From Streptomyces spinosus (GTDB lineage Bacteria > Actinomycetota > Actinomycetes > Streptomycetales > Streptomycetaceae), in the NCBI RefSeq assembly GCF_020400655.1, contig NZ_JAINRC010000011.1:1-64000 (forward strand): DNA of 64,000 nucleotides. Reading direction: 5' to 3'. Below the pieces are notes generated by a model, which did not search any database, was not told the origin of the DNA, and worked only from the letters and a program-made list of their open reading frames with translations. Positions 31,566 through 40,048 of the stretch are shown here, in pieces. Made by a program: the position numbers and the translations under genes. Numbering within the stretch: the first letter of the stretch is position 1; the number at the start of each line of letters is the position of its first letter.

Positions 31566-34013
31566 TCACGCCGGGGCACCGGCGGCCTCGTCTCGGGGCT
31601 CCGGCCCGGTCCCCGGGCGCCGGTCCGGCGGTTCCGGGCGGAGGCGGGTCAGCAGACGGGCCCGCTCGCGGGTGAAGGCGGGGTCCGACTGGTAGTCGGA
31701 GTGGCCGAGGATCGGGGCCGGGAGCGGGTGGTCCGGGGTGCGGCCGTAGGCGAGGGGGTCCCGCAGGGGCTCGTGGTCCACGTCGGGGCAGGTGTCGTCG
31801 GGGACGCGGACCGGGCCGCCGATGGGGTCGGTCCGCCGGTAGAGGTTCCGCCAGCAGTCGATGTCGTGGTGCAGGGCGGCCAGGGCCGGCGGACCGAAGT
31901 GGGCCGGGAACCAGCGGCCGTACAGGCGTTCCAGCGGAGAGCCGTAGGTGAGCAGGGCAACCCGTCCGCGTACCGACGGCGGCAGCTGCCAGGCCGCCGC
32001 GGCGGCGAGGACGCTGCCCTGGGAGTGGCCGGACAGCACCAGCCGGCCCCCGGTGCGCCGGGTCCAGGTGGCCATGCGCCAGGTCAGGTCCAGTACCGCG
32101 CGCTCGGCGTAGCAGGGCGGTGCGAAGGGGTGGGCGGCGCGCGGCCAGAAGGTGCCGACGTCCCAGAGGATGCCGATGGTGCGCCGGGCCGACGCGTCCT
32201 TGTAGGCGCGTCTGCCCCAGGTCACGAACAGCAGGAAGCCGAGGCCCACCAGCCAGGAGCCGAGCGCCTGCGAGGTCTCGGCCACGGCCCGCACGAGGTG
32301 GTGGGTGTGGTGCGCGGCCCCCTCGGGCGTCCTCCTCGTGGCCAGGGCCCCGGCCAGTGCCACGGAGCCGAGGACCAGGGTGGTGGCGGTGAGCACGGCG
32401 ACGACGAGCGGCGCCCGGTCGGTGAGGGTGGCCATGGCCCGCGCGTGGGCGATGGCGCGGGTACGGGACGGGTCCTCGGGCTCGCCGGGGTGCTCGCGGC
32501 GGACCCGGTGGCGTTCGGCGCGGGCGAGCCGGGCGGTGTGCAGGGCGAGGCCGGCGGCCAGGAGCAGCAGGACGGCGAGGAGCGGCGGGATGACGGACGC
32601 CTGCCAGGTCAGCAGCACCGGCGGGCCGGTGAGCAGGGCGCGGGTGCCGTCCAGCCAGTCGGATACGCGCTGGGCGACCCCGCCGGAGATCACACCGCCC
32701 AGCGCACAGGCGAGCAGGGCGACGGCGGGACCGCCGAGGCCGCGCATCGCGGCGCGCGGGTCGGGGCGGCGCCGGTGCAGGTATCCGGCCACGACGGCGA
32801 GGGCGACGACGAGCACGCCCTGGGCCGGCATGAGGGCGCCGAAGGAGGGGTCGCCGGGCAGCCGGCCGGTGGACCGCCAGCCGGGCCGGGACCAGCCGGC
32901 GTACACCAGCCCGAGCAGCAGCAGGGCGAGCGCGGCGAGCGGCAGGCCGCGTACGACGTGCCGGTCGAGCCGCTGGTCCAGCCGCCTCTCGTCGCGGCCC
33001 CGGCGGCAGACCACCGTGACCACCGCCGCCCCGCAGACGAGCAGGGCCGCCGCCAGCAGCGGGCCCAGCACGTCCAGGACGGCGGGCCCGCCGGGCCGGT
33101 GGTCGAAGCGGACCGCCGGGATGGTGACGGCGCCGGCCACCGTGAGCAGGCCGGCCGCGGTGTGCGCGGCGCGCAGCCGGGCGACCAGGCGTCGCCCGTA
33201 CCAGAACCCGGCCCGCACCAGCGCACTGCCGTGCGCGGCGGACCCGGCGTCGTCACCGGGCGGCTCCTGCTCGTCACCGGCCGGTCCCGTGGCGGATGGC
33301 AGCGGCCGGTGGGACTCGTAGGCGCGCCAGGTGCGGTGGGAGAGGTACCACAGCAGGCCGGTCAGCGTGACGGGCAGTGCCGCCGCGAGGGCCAGCCTGC
33401 GGCCGGGGGCGCTCCACCAGCCGCCGGCGGCGGGTGACAGGAAGCCCAGCCAGGAGTGCCGGCGGACGCAGTCCTGGACGCCCGCGCACTGCCAGGCGAC
33501 CAGGTCGAGCGCCACCTCGCAGGCGGCGGCCACCAGCAGCACGGTCAGGGTGAGGGCGGCCAGACGCACCAGGAGGCCGTAGAGCCGGACCACGCGCGGC
33601 CGGTCGGGCGCGGCCGGGCGCATCCAGTGGGCGAGGTTCACCACCATGAACGGCAGCAGCAACAGCCACAGGGCGCGGCTGCCGTCGCCGGAGGTGAGGT
33701 TGCACCAGACATATGCCTCCCGGACCGGTCCGCTCCCCGGCTCCCGCCCGTGCCGCCGCCCCGCTTCTCCCCCGGCCCCGCTCCCGTCCGGGCCGGTCCC
33801 GGCGTCCCCGGCGCGGCGGAAGACGGCGGCCGTGTCGTCGCCGGTCACCCGGACCGTGCGCGGGTCACCGAGCATCTTCTCCGGCGTGGTACCGCCGACC
33901 CCGTGCACCAGCAGTTCCAGTTCGGTCTCCGGCGGCTTGGCGGACCGGACCTCGTACGGCCCGGCGGGAGGCTGCTCCCGCTGCCCCACCGGACGTTTTC
34001 GCGCGCGTTCCAC
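31566..34013 (-). CDS. Polytopic membrane protein with split alpha/beta-hydrolase motifs
   Basis: An 815-residue protein. Near its N-terminus (residues about 31-50) it has ELELLVHGVGGTTPEKML, resembling the oxyanion-hole strand of alpha/beta hydrolases. A central region of roughly 450 residues holds about 10-12 hydrophobic helices. The C-terminal 200 residues return to a soluble fold with GGRLVLSGHSQGSVLAAAAA, a GHSQG nucleophile elbow. A GHSDYQSDPAF segment offers a possible catalytic His. The two halves would make one hydrolase interrupted by a membrane domain. Substrate unknown; lipid is a natural guess. GTG 34013 has GGGGAAG upstream. It converges on the beta-helix/AAA+ gene with a 36-bp gap. 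Confidence 0.7.
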   Translation of the reverse strand: MERARKRPVGQREQPPAGPYEVRSAKPPETELELLVHGVGGTTPEKMLGDPRTVRVTGDDTAAVFRRAGDAGTGPDGSGAGGEAGRRHGREPGSGPVREAYVWCNLTSGDGSRALWLLLLPFMVVNLAHWMRPAAPDRPRVVRLYGLLVRLAALTLTVLLVAAACEVALDLVAWQCAGVQDCVRRHSWLGFLSPAAGGWWSAPGRRLALAAALPVTLTGLLWYLSHRTWRAYESHRPLPSATGPAGDEQEPPGDDAGSAAHGSALVRAGFWYGRRLVARLRAAHTAAGLLTVAGAVTIPAVRFDHRPGGPAVLDVLGPLLAAALLVCGAAVVTVVCRRGRDERRLDQRLDRHVVRGLPLAALALLLLGLVYAGWSRPGWRSTGRLPGDPSFGALMPAQGVLVVALAVVAGYLHRRRPDPRAAMRGLGGPAVALLACALGGVISGGVAQRVSDWLDGTRALLTGPPVLLTWQASVIPPLLAVLLLLAAGLALHTARLARAERHRVRREHPGEPEDPSRTRAIAHARAMATLTDRAPLVVAVLTATTLVLGSVALAGALATRRTPEGAAHHTHHLVRAVAETSQALGSWLVGLGFLLFVTWGRRAYKDASARRTIGILWDVGTFWPRAAHPFAPPCYAERAVLDLTWRMATWTRRTGGRLVLSGHSQGSVLAAAAAWQLPPSVRGRVALLTYGSPLERLYGRWFPAHFGPPALAALHHDIDCWRNLYRRTDPIGGPVRVPDDTCPDVDHEPLRDPLAYGRTPDHPLPAPILGHSDYQSDPAFTRERARLLTRLRPEPPDRRPGTGPEPRDEAAGAPA

Positions 34014-34274
34014 CGTTCTCGCACTTCCCCCATGACGCCCTGACGCCTGTGCCGTGCGCGCTCCAGGATCTCCGGTCCGGCGGCCGCGTACACCTCCCGT
34101 CACGGAATCTCCCCGAACCGAATGCCTGCGGACGGGCCGCGACGCGGTGGCGCAACCGGCGCCGACCCGTGAAAAGATGGGACGCCCGCACACTGCCGGA
34201 CAGATGGAAGTTCCTGGTCGGAGCCGGTGCGCCGGGCGTGTCGGACGGATGGCGGCGAAAGGACCGGAGCGTAC

Positions 34275-35108
34275 GTGAGCGAGAATCAGAACCTCCTCGC
34301 GGAGCAGCGCCGCGCCCTGATCGTGGACGAGGTCCGGCGCCGGGGCGGGGTACGGGTCAACGAGCTGACCCGCAAGCTCGGTGTCTCGGACATGACGGTG
34401 CGCCGCGATCTGGACGCGCTCGCCCGCCAGGGCGTGCTGGAGAAGGTGCACGGCGGCGCGGTGCCGGTGGTCGAGGCGAGCACGCACGAGCCGGGGTTCG
34501 AGGCGAAGTCGGGGCTGGAGCTGACCGCCAAGGAGGACATCGCGCGTGCCGCGGCCCGCCTGGTCGGCCCGGGGGCGGCGATCGCGCTGTCCGGCGGTAC
34601 GACGACGTACGCGCTCGCGCAGCACCTGCTGGAGGTGCCCGACCTGACCGTGGTGACGAACTCGGTGCGGGTCGCGGACGTCTTCCACTCGGCGCAGCGC
34701 ACCGCGGGGCAGCGGCAGGGGTCGGCGACGGTGGTGCTGACCGGCGGGGTGCGCACCCCGTCGGACTCGCTGGTGGGGCCGGTGGCCGACCAGGCGATCG
34801 CCGCGCTCCACTTCGACCTGCTCTTCCTCGGGGTGCACGGGATATCGGTGGAGGCCGGCCTGTCCACGCCGAACCTCGCCGAGGCCGAGACCAACCGGCG
34901 GCTGGTGCATTCCGCGCGCCGGGTCGTGGTGGTCGCGGACCACACCAAGTGGGGTGTGGTGGGTCTGAGTTCGTTCGCCGCGCTGGAGCAGGTCGACACG
35001 CTGGTGACCGACGCCGGCCTGCCCGCCGAGGCGCGCGTGGAGATCTCCGAGCACCTGCGGCTGCTGGTGGCGGGCGAGCCCGGGGACGAGGACGGCACAG
35101 ACGTCTGA
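34275..35108 (+). CDS. DeoR/GlpR-family transcriptional regulator
   Basis: A 277-residue regulator. The N-terminal HTH (RRALIVDEVRRRGGVRVNEL, then LGVSDMTVRRDLDALARQG) and the following GGAV are diagnostic of DeoR/GlpR proteins. The C-terminal DeoRC sensor domain shows ALSGGTTTYALAQHL, LTVVTNSVRVAD and ADHTKWGVVGL, which bind sugar phosphates in this family. GTG 34275 has GGAG 5 nt upstream. No sugar gene adjoins it. Downstream, separated by a hairpin, lies an SRPBCC gene with an elaborate inverted repeat in its leader. The repeat is a plausible operator for this regulator but is also consistent with another repressor. Confidence 0.92.
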   Translation: MSENQNLLAEQRRALIVDEVRRRGGVRVNELTRKLGVSDMTVRRDLDALARQGVLEKVHGGAVPVVEASTHEPGFEAKSGLELTAKEDIARAAARLVGPGAAIALSGGTTTYALAQHLLEVPDLTVVTNSVRVADVFHSAQRTAGQRQGSATVVLTGGVRTPSDSLVGPVADQAIAALHFDLLFLGVHGISVEAGLSTPNLAEAETNRRLVHSARRVVVVADHTKWGVVGLSSFAALEQVDTLVTDAGLPAEARVEISEHLRLLVAGEPGDEDGTDV

Positions 35109-35111
35109 GAT

Positions 35112-35132
35112 CCCGTCAGCTAAGCTGACGGG
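35112..35132. terminator. Perfect hairpin after the DeoR-type gene
   Basis: CCCGTCAGCT-A-AGCTGACGGG is a 10-bp inverted repeat around a single base, starting 4 bp past the regulator's stop codon. It can fold as a terminator; being almost a perfect palindrome, it could also be an operator. It abuts the next inverted repeat, sharing base 35132. Confidence 0.65.
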
Positions 35133-35165
35133 TAACCGGTTGACGATGTCCGGTCAACCGGTTAC
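35132..35165. promoter_or_regulatory. 13-bp-arm inverted repeat with nested AACCGGTT palindromes
   Basis: GTAACCGGTTGAC (35132-35144) and GTCAACCGGTTAC (35153-35165) are exact reverse complements across an 8-nt spacer (GATGTCCG). Each arm also contains the self-palindrome AACCGGTT. The second arm ends 26 bp before the SRPBCC start codon and 10 bp before its ribosome binding site. Two palindromic half-sites spaced 21 bp apart (two helical turns) suggest a cooperative repressor operator. Confidence 0.65.
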
Positions 35166-35191
35166 GGCAGTGTCACGAGGGGGTTTCGTCC

Positions 35192-35665
35192 ATGGCTCGT
35201 CGTCTGCGCCCGGTGGATCCCGGCTTCATCGCGACCGCCCCCGTACGCATGGTCTTCGCGCGGAACATCTCCGCCCCGCCCGAGCGGGTCTTCCGCGCCC
35301 TCGCCGAGGACGTGCCCGGCTGGGCCGAGTGGTTCGCGGCGGTGACGCGCGCCCGGGCCACCGACGGCGGCTCCGGGCGGGAGATCCGGCTCTGGGGCGG
35401 AGGGCGGTTCACGGAGACGGTGCTCGTCGCGGAGGCGCCCGAGGTGTACGCCTACCGCGTCGACAGCACCAACGCGCCGGGCGCCCGTGCCCTGGCCGAG
35501 GAGTGGCGCCTGACACCCCGGGACACCGGCACGCGTGTGCAGTGGACCTTCGCCGCCGACGGGACGGCACCGTTCCGGTTCGCCCTGGCGCTGGGCCGGG
35601 CGGGCCTGGGGCGTGCCTTCCACGGCGCGGTGACGTCCTTGGACGGATACGTGTCCCGGCGGTGA
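35192..35665 (+). CDS. SRPBCC-family protein
   Basis: A 157-residue protein with the START-like lipid- or ligand-binding fold: an N-terminal strand (VRMVFARNISAPPERVFRAL), WAEWFAAVTRARATD, a beta-sheet run (FTETVLVAEAPEVYAYRVD, WRLTPRDTGTRVQWTFAADG) and a long C-terminal helix. SRPBCC proteins bind hydrophobic ligands, or act as cyclases, or as stress-related carriers; no catalytic signature is visible here. ATG 35192 has GAGGGGG 9 nt upstream. The upstream inverted repeat suggests tight control. The stop abuts the convergent hydratase stop. Confidence 0.85.
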   Translation: MARRLRPVDPGFIATAPVRMVFARNISAPPERVFRALAEDVPGWAEWFAAVTRARATDGGSGREIRLWGGGRFTETVLVAEAPEVYAYRVDSTNAPGARALAEEWRLTPRDTGTRVQWTFAADGTAPFRFALALGRAGLGRAFHGAVTSLDGYVSRR

Positions 35666-36454
35666 TCAGCCGCCGCGGGCGTGGTGCGCCTCGGACACGA
35701 CCGCTGCCATCAGTTCCGCGTCCAGCGCCGAGACATCGGCCAGCCGGGAGGCGGCCGAGAAGGAGTTCAGCAGGGTCTTGGTGACGCGCAGCGCCGCCGG
35801 GGGGCGGCGGACGATGGGCCTGGCCCAGGCGTCGACGGCCGCGTCCAGCTGGTGAGCCGGCACGACCTTCTGCAGGATGGACAGGGAGTGGGCTTCCGCC
35901 GCGGTGAACGCCCTGCCGGTCAGGACGAGTTCGCGGACGCGGGCGGCGCCCACCTCGTTGATGAGCCGGGGCAGCAGGCCGCCCCAGGCGGTGGGGAGCC
36001 CGAGGGTGAGTTCGGGCAGCCGGAAGGTCGCGTCCTCGGAGCCGACCCGCAGGTCGCAGGCGAGTGCCAGGGCCATGCCCGCCCCGATGGCCTTGCCGTG
36101 GACGCGGGCGATGGTGACGGCCGGGTTCCCGGTCAGGGCGTCGCAGACGCGCCGCGCCTTGGTTCCCGAGACCCGGATGCCGCTGCCGGTGGGGTCGTCG
36201 GCGAGGTGCCGGGCGAACTCGGCGCGGTCCCCGCCGAGGCTGAAGTCGTCGCCGCTCCCGGTGAGGACGAGCACGCGGACCGCCGGGTCCTGGTCCTGGA
36301 GGACGGCCAGGAGATCGTCCAGCAGGGCGTCGGTGACGGTGTTGCCGAGCTCGGGGGTGTTCAGCTCGATGGTGAGGACCGGGCCCTCCCGGTGGGTCCG
36401 CAGGGTCTGCCGTACGGGGCCGGCCGGGAGAGCCGTGAGGGGGAGGGCGGTCAT
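35666..36454 (-). CDS. Enoyl-CoA hydratase/isomerase-family protein
   Basis: A 262-residue crotonase-fold protein. VLVLTGSGDDFSLGGDRAEF supplies the first oxyanion-hole strand and NPAVTIARVHGKAIGAGMAL the second (conserved Gly-rich turn). FRLPELTLGLPTAWGG carries Glu in the position of one catalytic acid. The other expected Glu of true hydratases is replaced, so hydratase, isomerase or another crotonase activity is open. It is the last gene of the minus-strand run that starts with the conservon, 78 bp after the second P450. It may serve a small pathway with the P450s. Confidence 0.85.
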   Translation of the reverse strand: MTALPLTALPAGPVRQTLRTHREGPVLTIELNTPELGNTVTDALLDDLLAVLQDQDPAVRVLVLTGSGDDFSLGGDRAEFARHLADDPTGSGIRVSGTKARRVCDALTGNPAVTIARVHGKAIGAGMALALACDLRVGSEDATFRLPELTLGLPTAWGGLLPRLINEVGAARVRELVLTGRAFTAAEAHSLSILQKVVPAHQLDAAVDAWARPIVRRPPAALRVTKTLLNSFSAASRLADVSALDAELMAAVVSEAHHARGG

Positions 36455-36532
36455 GTCGTCGCTTTCGGGGGAGTCGTGTCGTCGTCGCTTCGGGCGGTCG
36501 TCGTCAGGTGCGGGAGGTTCGCCTCCAGGAGG

Positions 36533-37795
36533 TCACGCGGTCACCATGAGGGAGGTGACGCGCCGGAAGACCATCCGGCTCGCATACGTGGGGCCGGCGG
36601 TCGGCCGCAGGGTGGGGAATCGTTCCAGCAGCTCGCCGAGGAGCAGGCGGGCCTCCAGCCGGGCGAGGGCCATGCCGAGGCAGTAGTGGGCCCCGCCGCC
36701 GAAGGTGAGGTGGGCGCCCTTGCGGCCGATGTCGAACACGTGCGGGTTCGCGTTGCGGCGCGGGTCGTGGTTGGCGGCGCCGTAGAGGACGTGGACGGTG
36801 GTGTCCTTGGCGACGGGGACGCCGGCGAGGAGGGTGTCGGCGGCGGCGTACCGGGAGTTGAGGTGGATGGGCGGGTCGTAGCGCAGCACCTCGTCGATCG
36901 CGGCGTCGATGTGTTCGGGGTGCCGGCGCAGCCAGTCGGCCAGGGCCGGGTCCCGGGTGAGGAACCACACCGCGTTGGTCAGCAGGGTGGCGGTGGTCTC
37001 CAGGGACGCGATGGTGATGAACATCGTCAGGTCGTAGAGCGTCTGGTCCGCCGCCGCGCGGTCGTCGGGGTACCGGTCGTCCCAGTAGCGGATCCAGCCG
37101 GAGAGGACATCGTTGCCAAGGTGCCGGCGCCGGTGGGCGATCAGACGGGTGAAGAAGGCCCTCATCTCCAGCGTGGCCTGCGCGGACACGGCCAGTTCGC
37201 TCTTGGTGGGCAGGAGTTCCTGGGCGTGGACCTGGCGGTGGGTGAAGTCCAGGATCCGCGGGTAGTGCTCGGCCGGGATGGCGAGCCACTGGCCGACGGT
37301 GTGGATCGGGAGCCGGTCGCCGACCGTGGCGGCGAAGTCGGCCTCGCCACCGGAGCGCAGCTGCAGGGCGAGGCGGTCCAGGAGGCGGGTGACGTGGCCG
37401 GCGATGCTCGGCCGCATGGCCTCCAGGGTGCCGCGGTCGAAGAGGTTGCCCAGGGCGCGCCGCTGGAAGGTGTGCACGGGCGGGTTGAGGCGGGAGAGGG
37501 TCCGCGTCATCTCCCGCGTCGCCGGCTCCCGCCAGCGCCTCGGGTCGGGCTGGCGCTCCTGCCAGTCGAAGTCGGGGACGAGCCAGTTCCTGCCGCGCAG
37601 CACCTGGCTGCACGCCTCGAACCCGGTCACGAAGTACCCGCCCCAGGGCGCGGGCACCACATCGCCCAGTGCGCGCAGCTCCTCCCAGACGGGGCGGGGG
37701 TCGGCCAGTCCCTCGCCGGTCCTCAGGCGGCGAAGGAGGGGGATGACGACTCGGCGGTCGGGGGTGGTACCGCGTATGACGCCAACGGCGGTCAC
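36533..37795 (-). CDS. Cytochrome P450 (conservon-associated, CYP156-like or CYP154-like)
   Basis: A 420-residue soluble P450. The haem loop is LTFGGGAHYCLGMALARLEA with the ligand Cys at residue 372. The ExxR pair of the K helix is intact in AIDEVLRYDPPIHL, and the I helix region reads MFITIASLETTATLL, without the usual acid-alcohol AGxET. This is the second of two P450 genes downstream of cvnABCD. In Streptomyces conservons a CYP157-like P450 is often followed by CYP156 or CYP154. I cannot settle the subfamily by eye. Electron donors are not encoded nearby. Substrate unknown. Confidence 0.9.
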   Translation of the reverse strand: MTAVGVIRGTTPDRRVVIPLLRRLRTGEGLADPRPVWEELRALGDVVPAPWGGYFVTGFEACSQVLRGRNWLVPDFDWQERQPDPRRWREPATREMTRTLSRLNPPVHTFQRRALGNLFDRGTLEAMRPSIAGHVTRLLDRLALQLRSGGEADFAATVGDRLPIHTVGQWLAIPAEHYPRILDFTHRQVHAQELLPTKSELAVSAQATLEMRAFFTRLIAHRRRHLGNDVLSGWIRYWDDRYPDDRAAADQTLYDLTMFITIASLETTATLLTNAVWFLTRDPALADWLRRHPEHIDAAIDEVLRYDPPIHLNSRYAAADTLLAGVPVAKDTTVHVLYGAANHDPRRNANPHVFDIGRKGAHLTFGGGAHYCLGMALARLEARLLLGELLERFPTLRPTAGPTYASRMVFRRVTSLMVTA

Positions 37796-37899
37796 GCGAA
37801 GCTCCTTTGTGGCTGGGCGCTACCGTTACCGCCGGAACCTACCCTTCCCCTCTCCTTCGTCATGCGCCTGTCAGTGTTGCTCCTGTCACATGCCGCACA

Positions 37900-39258
37900 T
37901 CAGACGCGGAAAATGTCCAGGAAACTGCTCCAGAATCCCTTCTTCCTGGCCGGCTCGTGGCGACCGGCGGAAGCGGCGGAGGCCGGGACCGTGGGCAGCG
38001 GCTGCTCCGCCGCGGCGGTGCCGGTGCGGCTGCGGAGGGCGGAGACCATGCGGGTGGCCGGGGTCGGGCTGAAGGCCACGGGCAGCGCGACCAGGGCCCG
38101 GTGGAACGGCCCGGGCCGCCATTCCAGCTCCTTCTCGGCGACGGCCAGGGTGAGGTCGGGCAGGGCGTTGAGGATCTTCTCGATCGCGGTGACGGCGATG
38201 ACCTGCGCCGGGTCCTTGGCCGGGCACGCGTGCGGACCGGCCCCCCAGGCCAGGTGGGCGCCCTTGCCGCGCTTCTGGCGGGCCTCGGCCAGCGCCGGAT
38301 CGCTGTTGGCCGCGGCGAAGCTGATCACGACCGGCGTGTTGGCCTCGGCCACCACTCCCCCGAGGTCCACGTCCTGCACCGGGTAGTGGGTGGCGTAGTT
38401 GGCGATGGGCGTCTGGTTCCACAGCACGTCGTCGATCGCCTCCTCGACCAGCAGCCCGGAGTCGCGCCCGCTGGTGTCGGGCGACAGCAGCAGGAGCAGC
38501 GCGTTGCCGATGAGGTTGCGCTCGGGCTCCACGCCGGCGCCCATCAGCATGACCAGCTGGTCCTTGAGTTCCTCGTCGGTGAGCCCGGCGGGGTGCTGGA
38601 TCAGCCAGGAGGTGACGTCGTCACCGGGTTGACGGCGCTTGAGGGCGATCAGCTCCATCAGGCAGGCGGTGAGTTCCTCGTTGGCGCGCAGGGCGTCCTT
38701 GCCGTCGAAGATCGCCGACATGGCACTGGTGAGGGTGTCGCCGATGTCCGCCGGGCAGCCGAAGAGCTTGTTGAACAGCAGCAGCGGCAGCAGTTTGGCG
38801 TAGTCGTTGAGGAGGTCGGCCCGGCCGCGCTCGCTGAACTGGTCGATGAGGTAGTCGGCGATCGGCTCGACGTCACGGCGGATGCGGGTGATGTTGAGCC
38901 GGGCCAGGCTGTCCGTGACGGCCTTGCGCAGCCGCAGGTGCACGGCGCCGTCGGTGAACAGGCAGTTGGGCCGGTACGCCATCATCGGCAGCACCGGGCT
39001 GTCCAGCCCGACGCGCCCTTCGTTGAGCGCCTTCCACCGGCGGGCGTCCCGGGCGAAGAGCGTGGAGTTCTGCAGCACGCGCAGTGCCATCTCGTGGCCG
39101 ACGACCAGGGTCGCGTCGACGCCGGGGGCGAGCTCGACCGGTCCGGCCGGGCCGTGGGCGCGCAGCCGGTCGTAGACCTGCTGCGGATCGGCGGCGAACG
39201 CGGCGTCGTGCATGGGGCATCTGGCGCCGGCGGGGGCGGGGGCTGACTGGCGGTCCAT
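37900..39258 (-). CDS. Cytochrome P450 lacking ExxR (CYP157-like, rarE-type)
   Basis: A 452-residue P450. The haem loop reads HLAWGAGPHACPAKDPAQVI with Cys345; the I helix reads MLMGAGVEPERNLIG. Where the K-helix ExxR is expected, it has EEAIDDVLWNQTP: there is no Arg. Loss of ExxR is known for CYP157 enzymes, which sit in Streptomyces conservons (for example rarE of the rar operon). After the catalytic fold it carries about 45 extra residues rich in Ala/Thr/Pro and ending in KKGFWSSFLDIFRV, an amphipathic tail. ATG 39258 has GAAGGAAC upstream. The cvnD gene is 187 bp upstream; one operon is likely. Confidence 0.88.
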   Translation of the reverse strand: MDRQSAPAPAGARCPMHDAAFAADPQQVYDRLRAHGPAGPVELAPGVDATLVVGHEMALRVLQNSTLFARDARRWKALNEGRVGLDSPVLPMMAYRPNCLFTDGAVHLRLRKAVTDSLARLNITRIRRDVEPIADYLIDQFSERGRADLLNDYAKLLPLLLFNKLFGCPADIGDTLTSAMSAIFDGKDALRANEELTACLMELIALKRRQPGDDVTSWLIQHPAGLTDEELKDQLVMLMGAGVEPERNLIGNALLLLLSPDTSGRDSGLLVEEAIDDVLWNQTPIANYATHYPVQDVDLGGVVAEANTPVVISFAAANSDPALAEARQKRGKGAHLAWGAGPHACPAKDPAQVIAVTAIEKILNALPDLTLAVAEKELEWRPGPFHRALVALPVAFSPTPATRMVSALRSRTGTAAAEQPLPTVPASAASAGRHEPARKKGFWSSFLDIFRV

Positions 39259-39445
39259 GGGGTTCCTTCTGCTGGCTCCGGGCCGAGGGTCCGGGCGGAT
39301 GGTTCCGGCCGGGGCCGGGGCCGTCCGGGCCGGGGGCCGGGGGGTGGTGCCGGGCCGTGGTCCCGGCGGAGGGCCCGGGCCCGGGCGGAGGGCCTGAGCC
39401 TGGGATCGGGGGATGGGCGTGCGGGGGTTGCCGCGGGCGGCCGTG

Positions 39446-40048
39446 TCAGGCGGCCCGGGTGAGCAGGTGCCGCACGAGCGCGATCAGCGCGTGGGCGGAC
39501 GACTGCCGGTCGCGGGCGTCGCAGTAGACGACGGGGGTGTCCGGGAGCAGGTCGAGGGCCTCGCGCACCTCCGCCTCCTCGTACACCGTGCCCGCCGCGA
39601 AGCTGTTGACCGCGATGGCGTACTCCAGGCCGTACCGCTCGACGAGGTCGATGACGGGGAACGTCTCCTCCAGCCGGGCGGGGTCGACCAGGAGCAGCGC
39701 TCCCAGCGCCCCGCGGGCCATGTCCTCCCACAGCTGCATGAAGCGCTGCTGTCCGGGGGTGCCGAACAGGTACAGCACGAGGTCGTCGCTGAGCGTGAGC
39801 CGGCCGAAGTCCAGGGCCACGGTGGTGGTGGTCTTGTCGGCCACGCCCCTGAGGTCGTCCACGTGGAGCGACGCCTGCGTCATCTTCTCCTCGGTGCGCA
39901 GCGGGGTGATCTCCGACAGGGAGCCGATGAAGGTCGTCTTGCCCACGGCGAAGTGCCCGACGACCAGGATCTTGGCAGCGTTGGTCACCGCGCTGGAGAC
40001 GTAGATGGAGCCGGGGGCCGTCTCAGCCGATGAGGGATTGGAGTCCAT
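39446..40048 (-). CDS. cvnD: Conservon GTPase CvnD
   Basis: A 200-residue small Ras-like GTPase. Walker A is GHFAVGKTT (residues 31-39), the switch II motif is LFGTPGQQRFM, and VNSF replaces the usual NKxD base-recognition motif. Conservon GTPases (MglA-like) bind guanine nucleotide and assemble with CvnA-C at the membrane, in a complex likened to a G-protein-coupled system. The start overlaps the cvnC stop by 26 bp. Its neighbours, in order cvnA, cvnB, cvnC, cvnD and P450, reproduce the conserved operon. In S. griseus and S. coelicolor similar operons affect aerial mycelium and antibiotic onset. Confidence 0.95.
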   Translation of the reverse strand: MDSNPSSAETAPGSIYVSSAVTNAAKILVVGHFAVGKTTFIGSLSEITPLRTEEKMTQASLHVDDLRGVADKTTTTVALDFGRLTLSDDLVLYLFGTPGQQRFMQLWEDMARGALGALLLVDPARLEETFPVIDLVERYGLEYAIAVNSFAAGTVYEEAEVREALDLLPDTPVVYCDARDRQSSAHALIALVRHLLTRAA

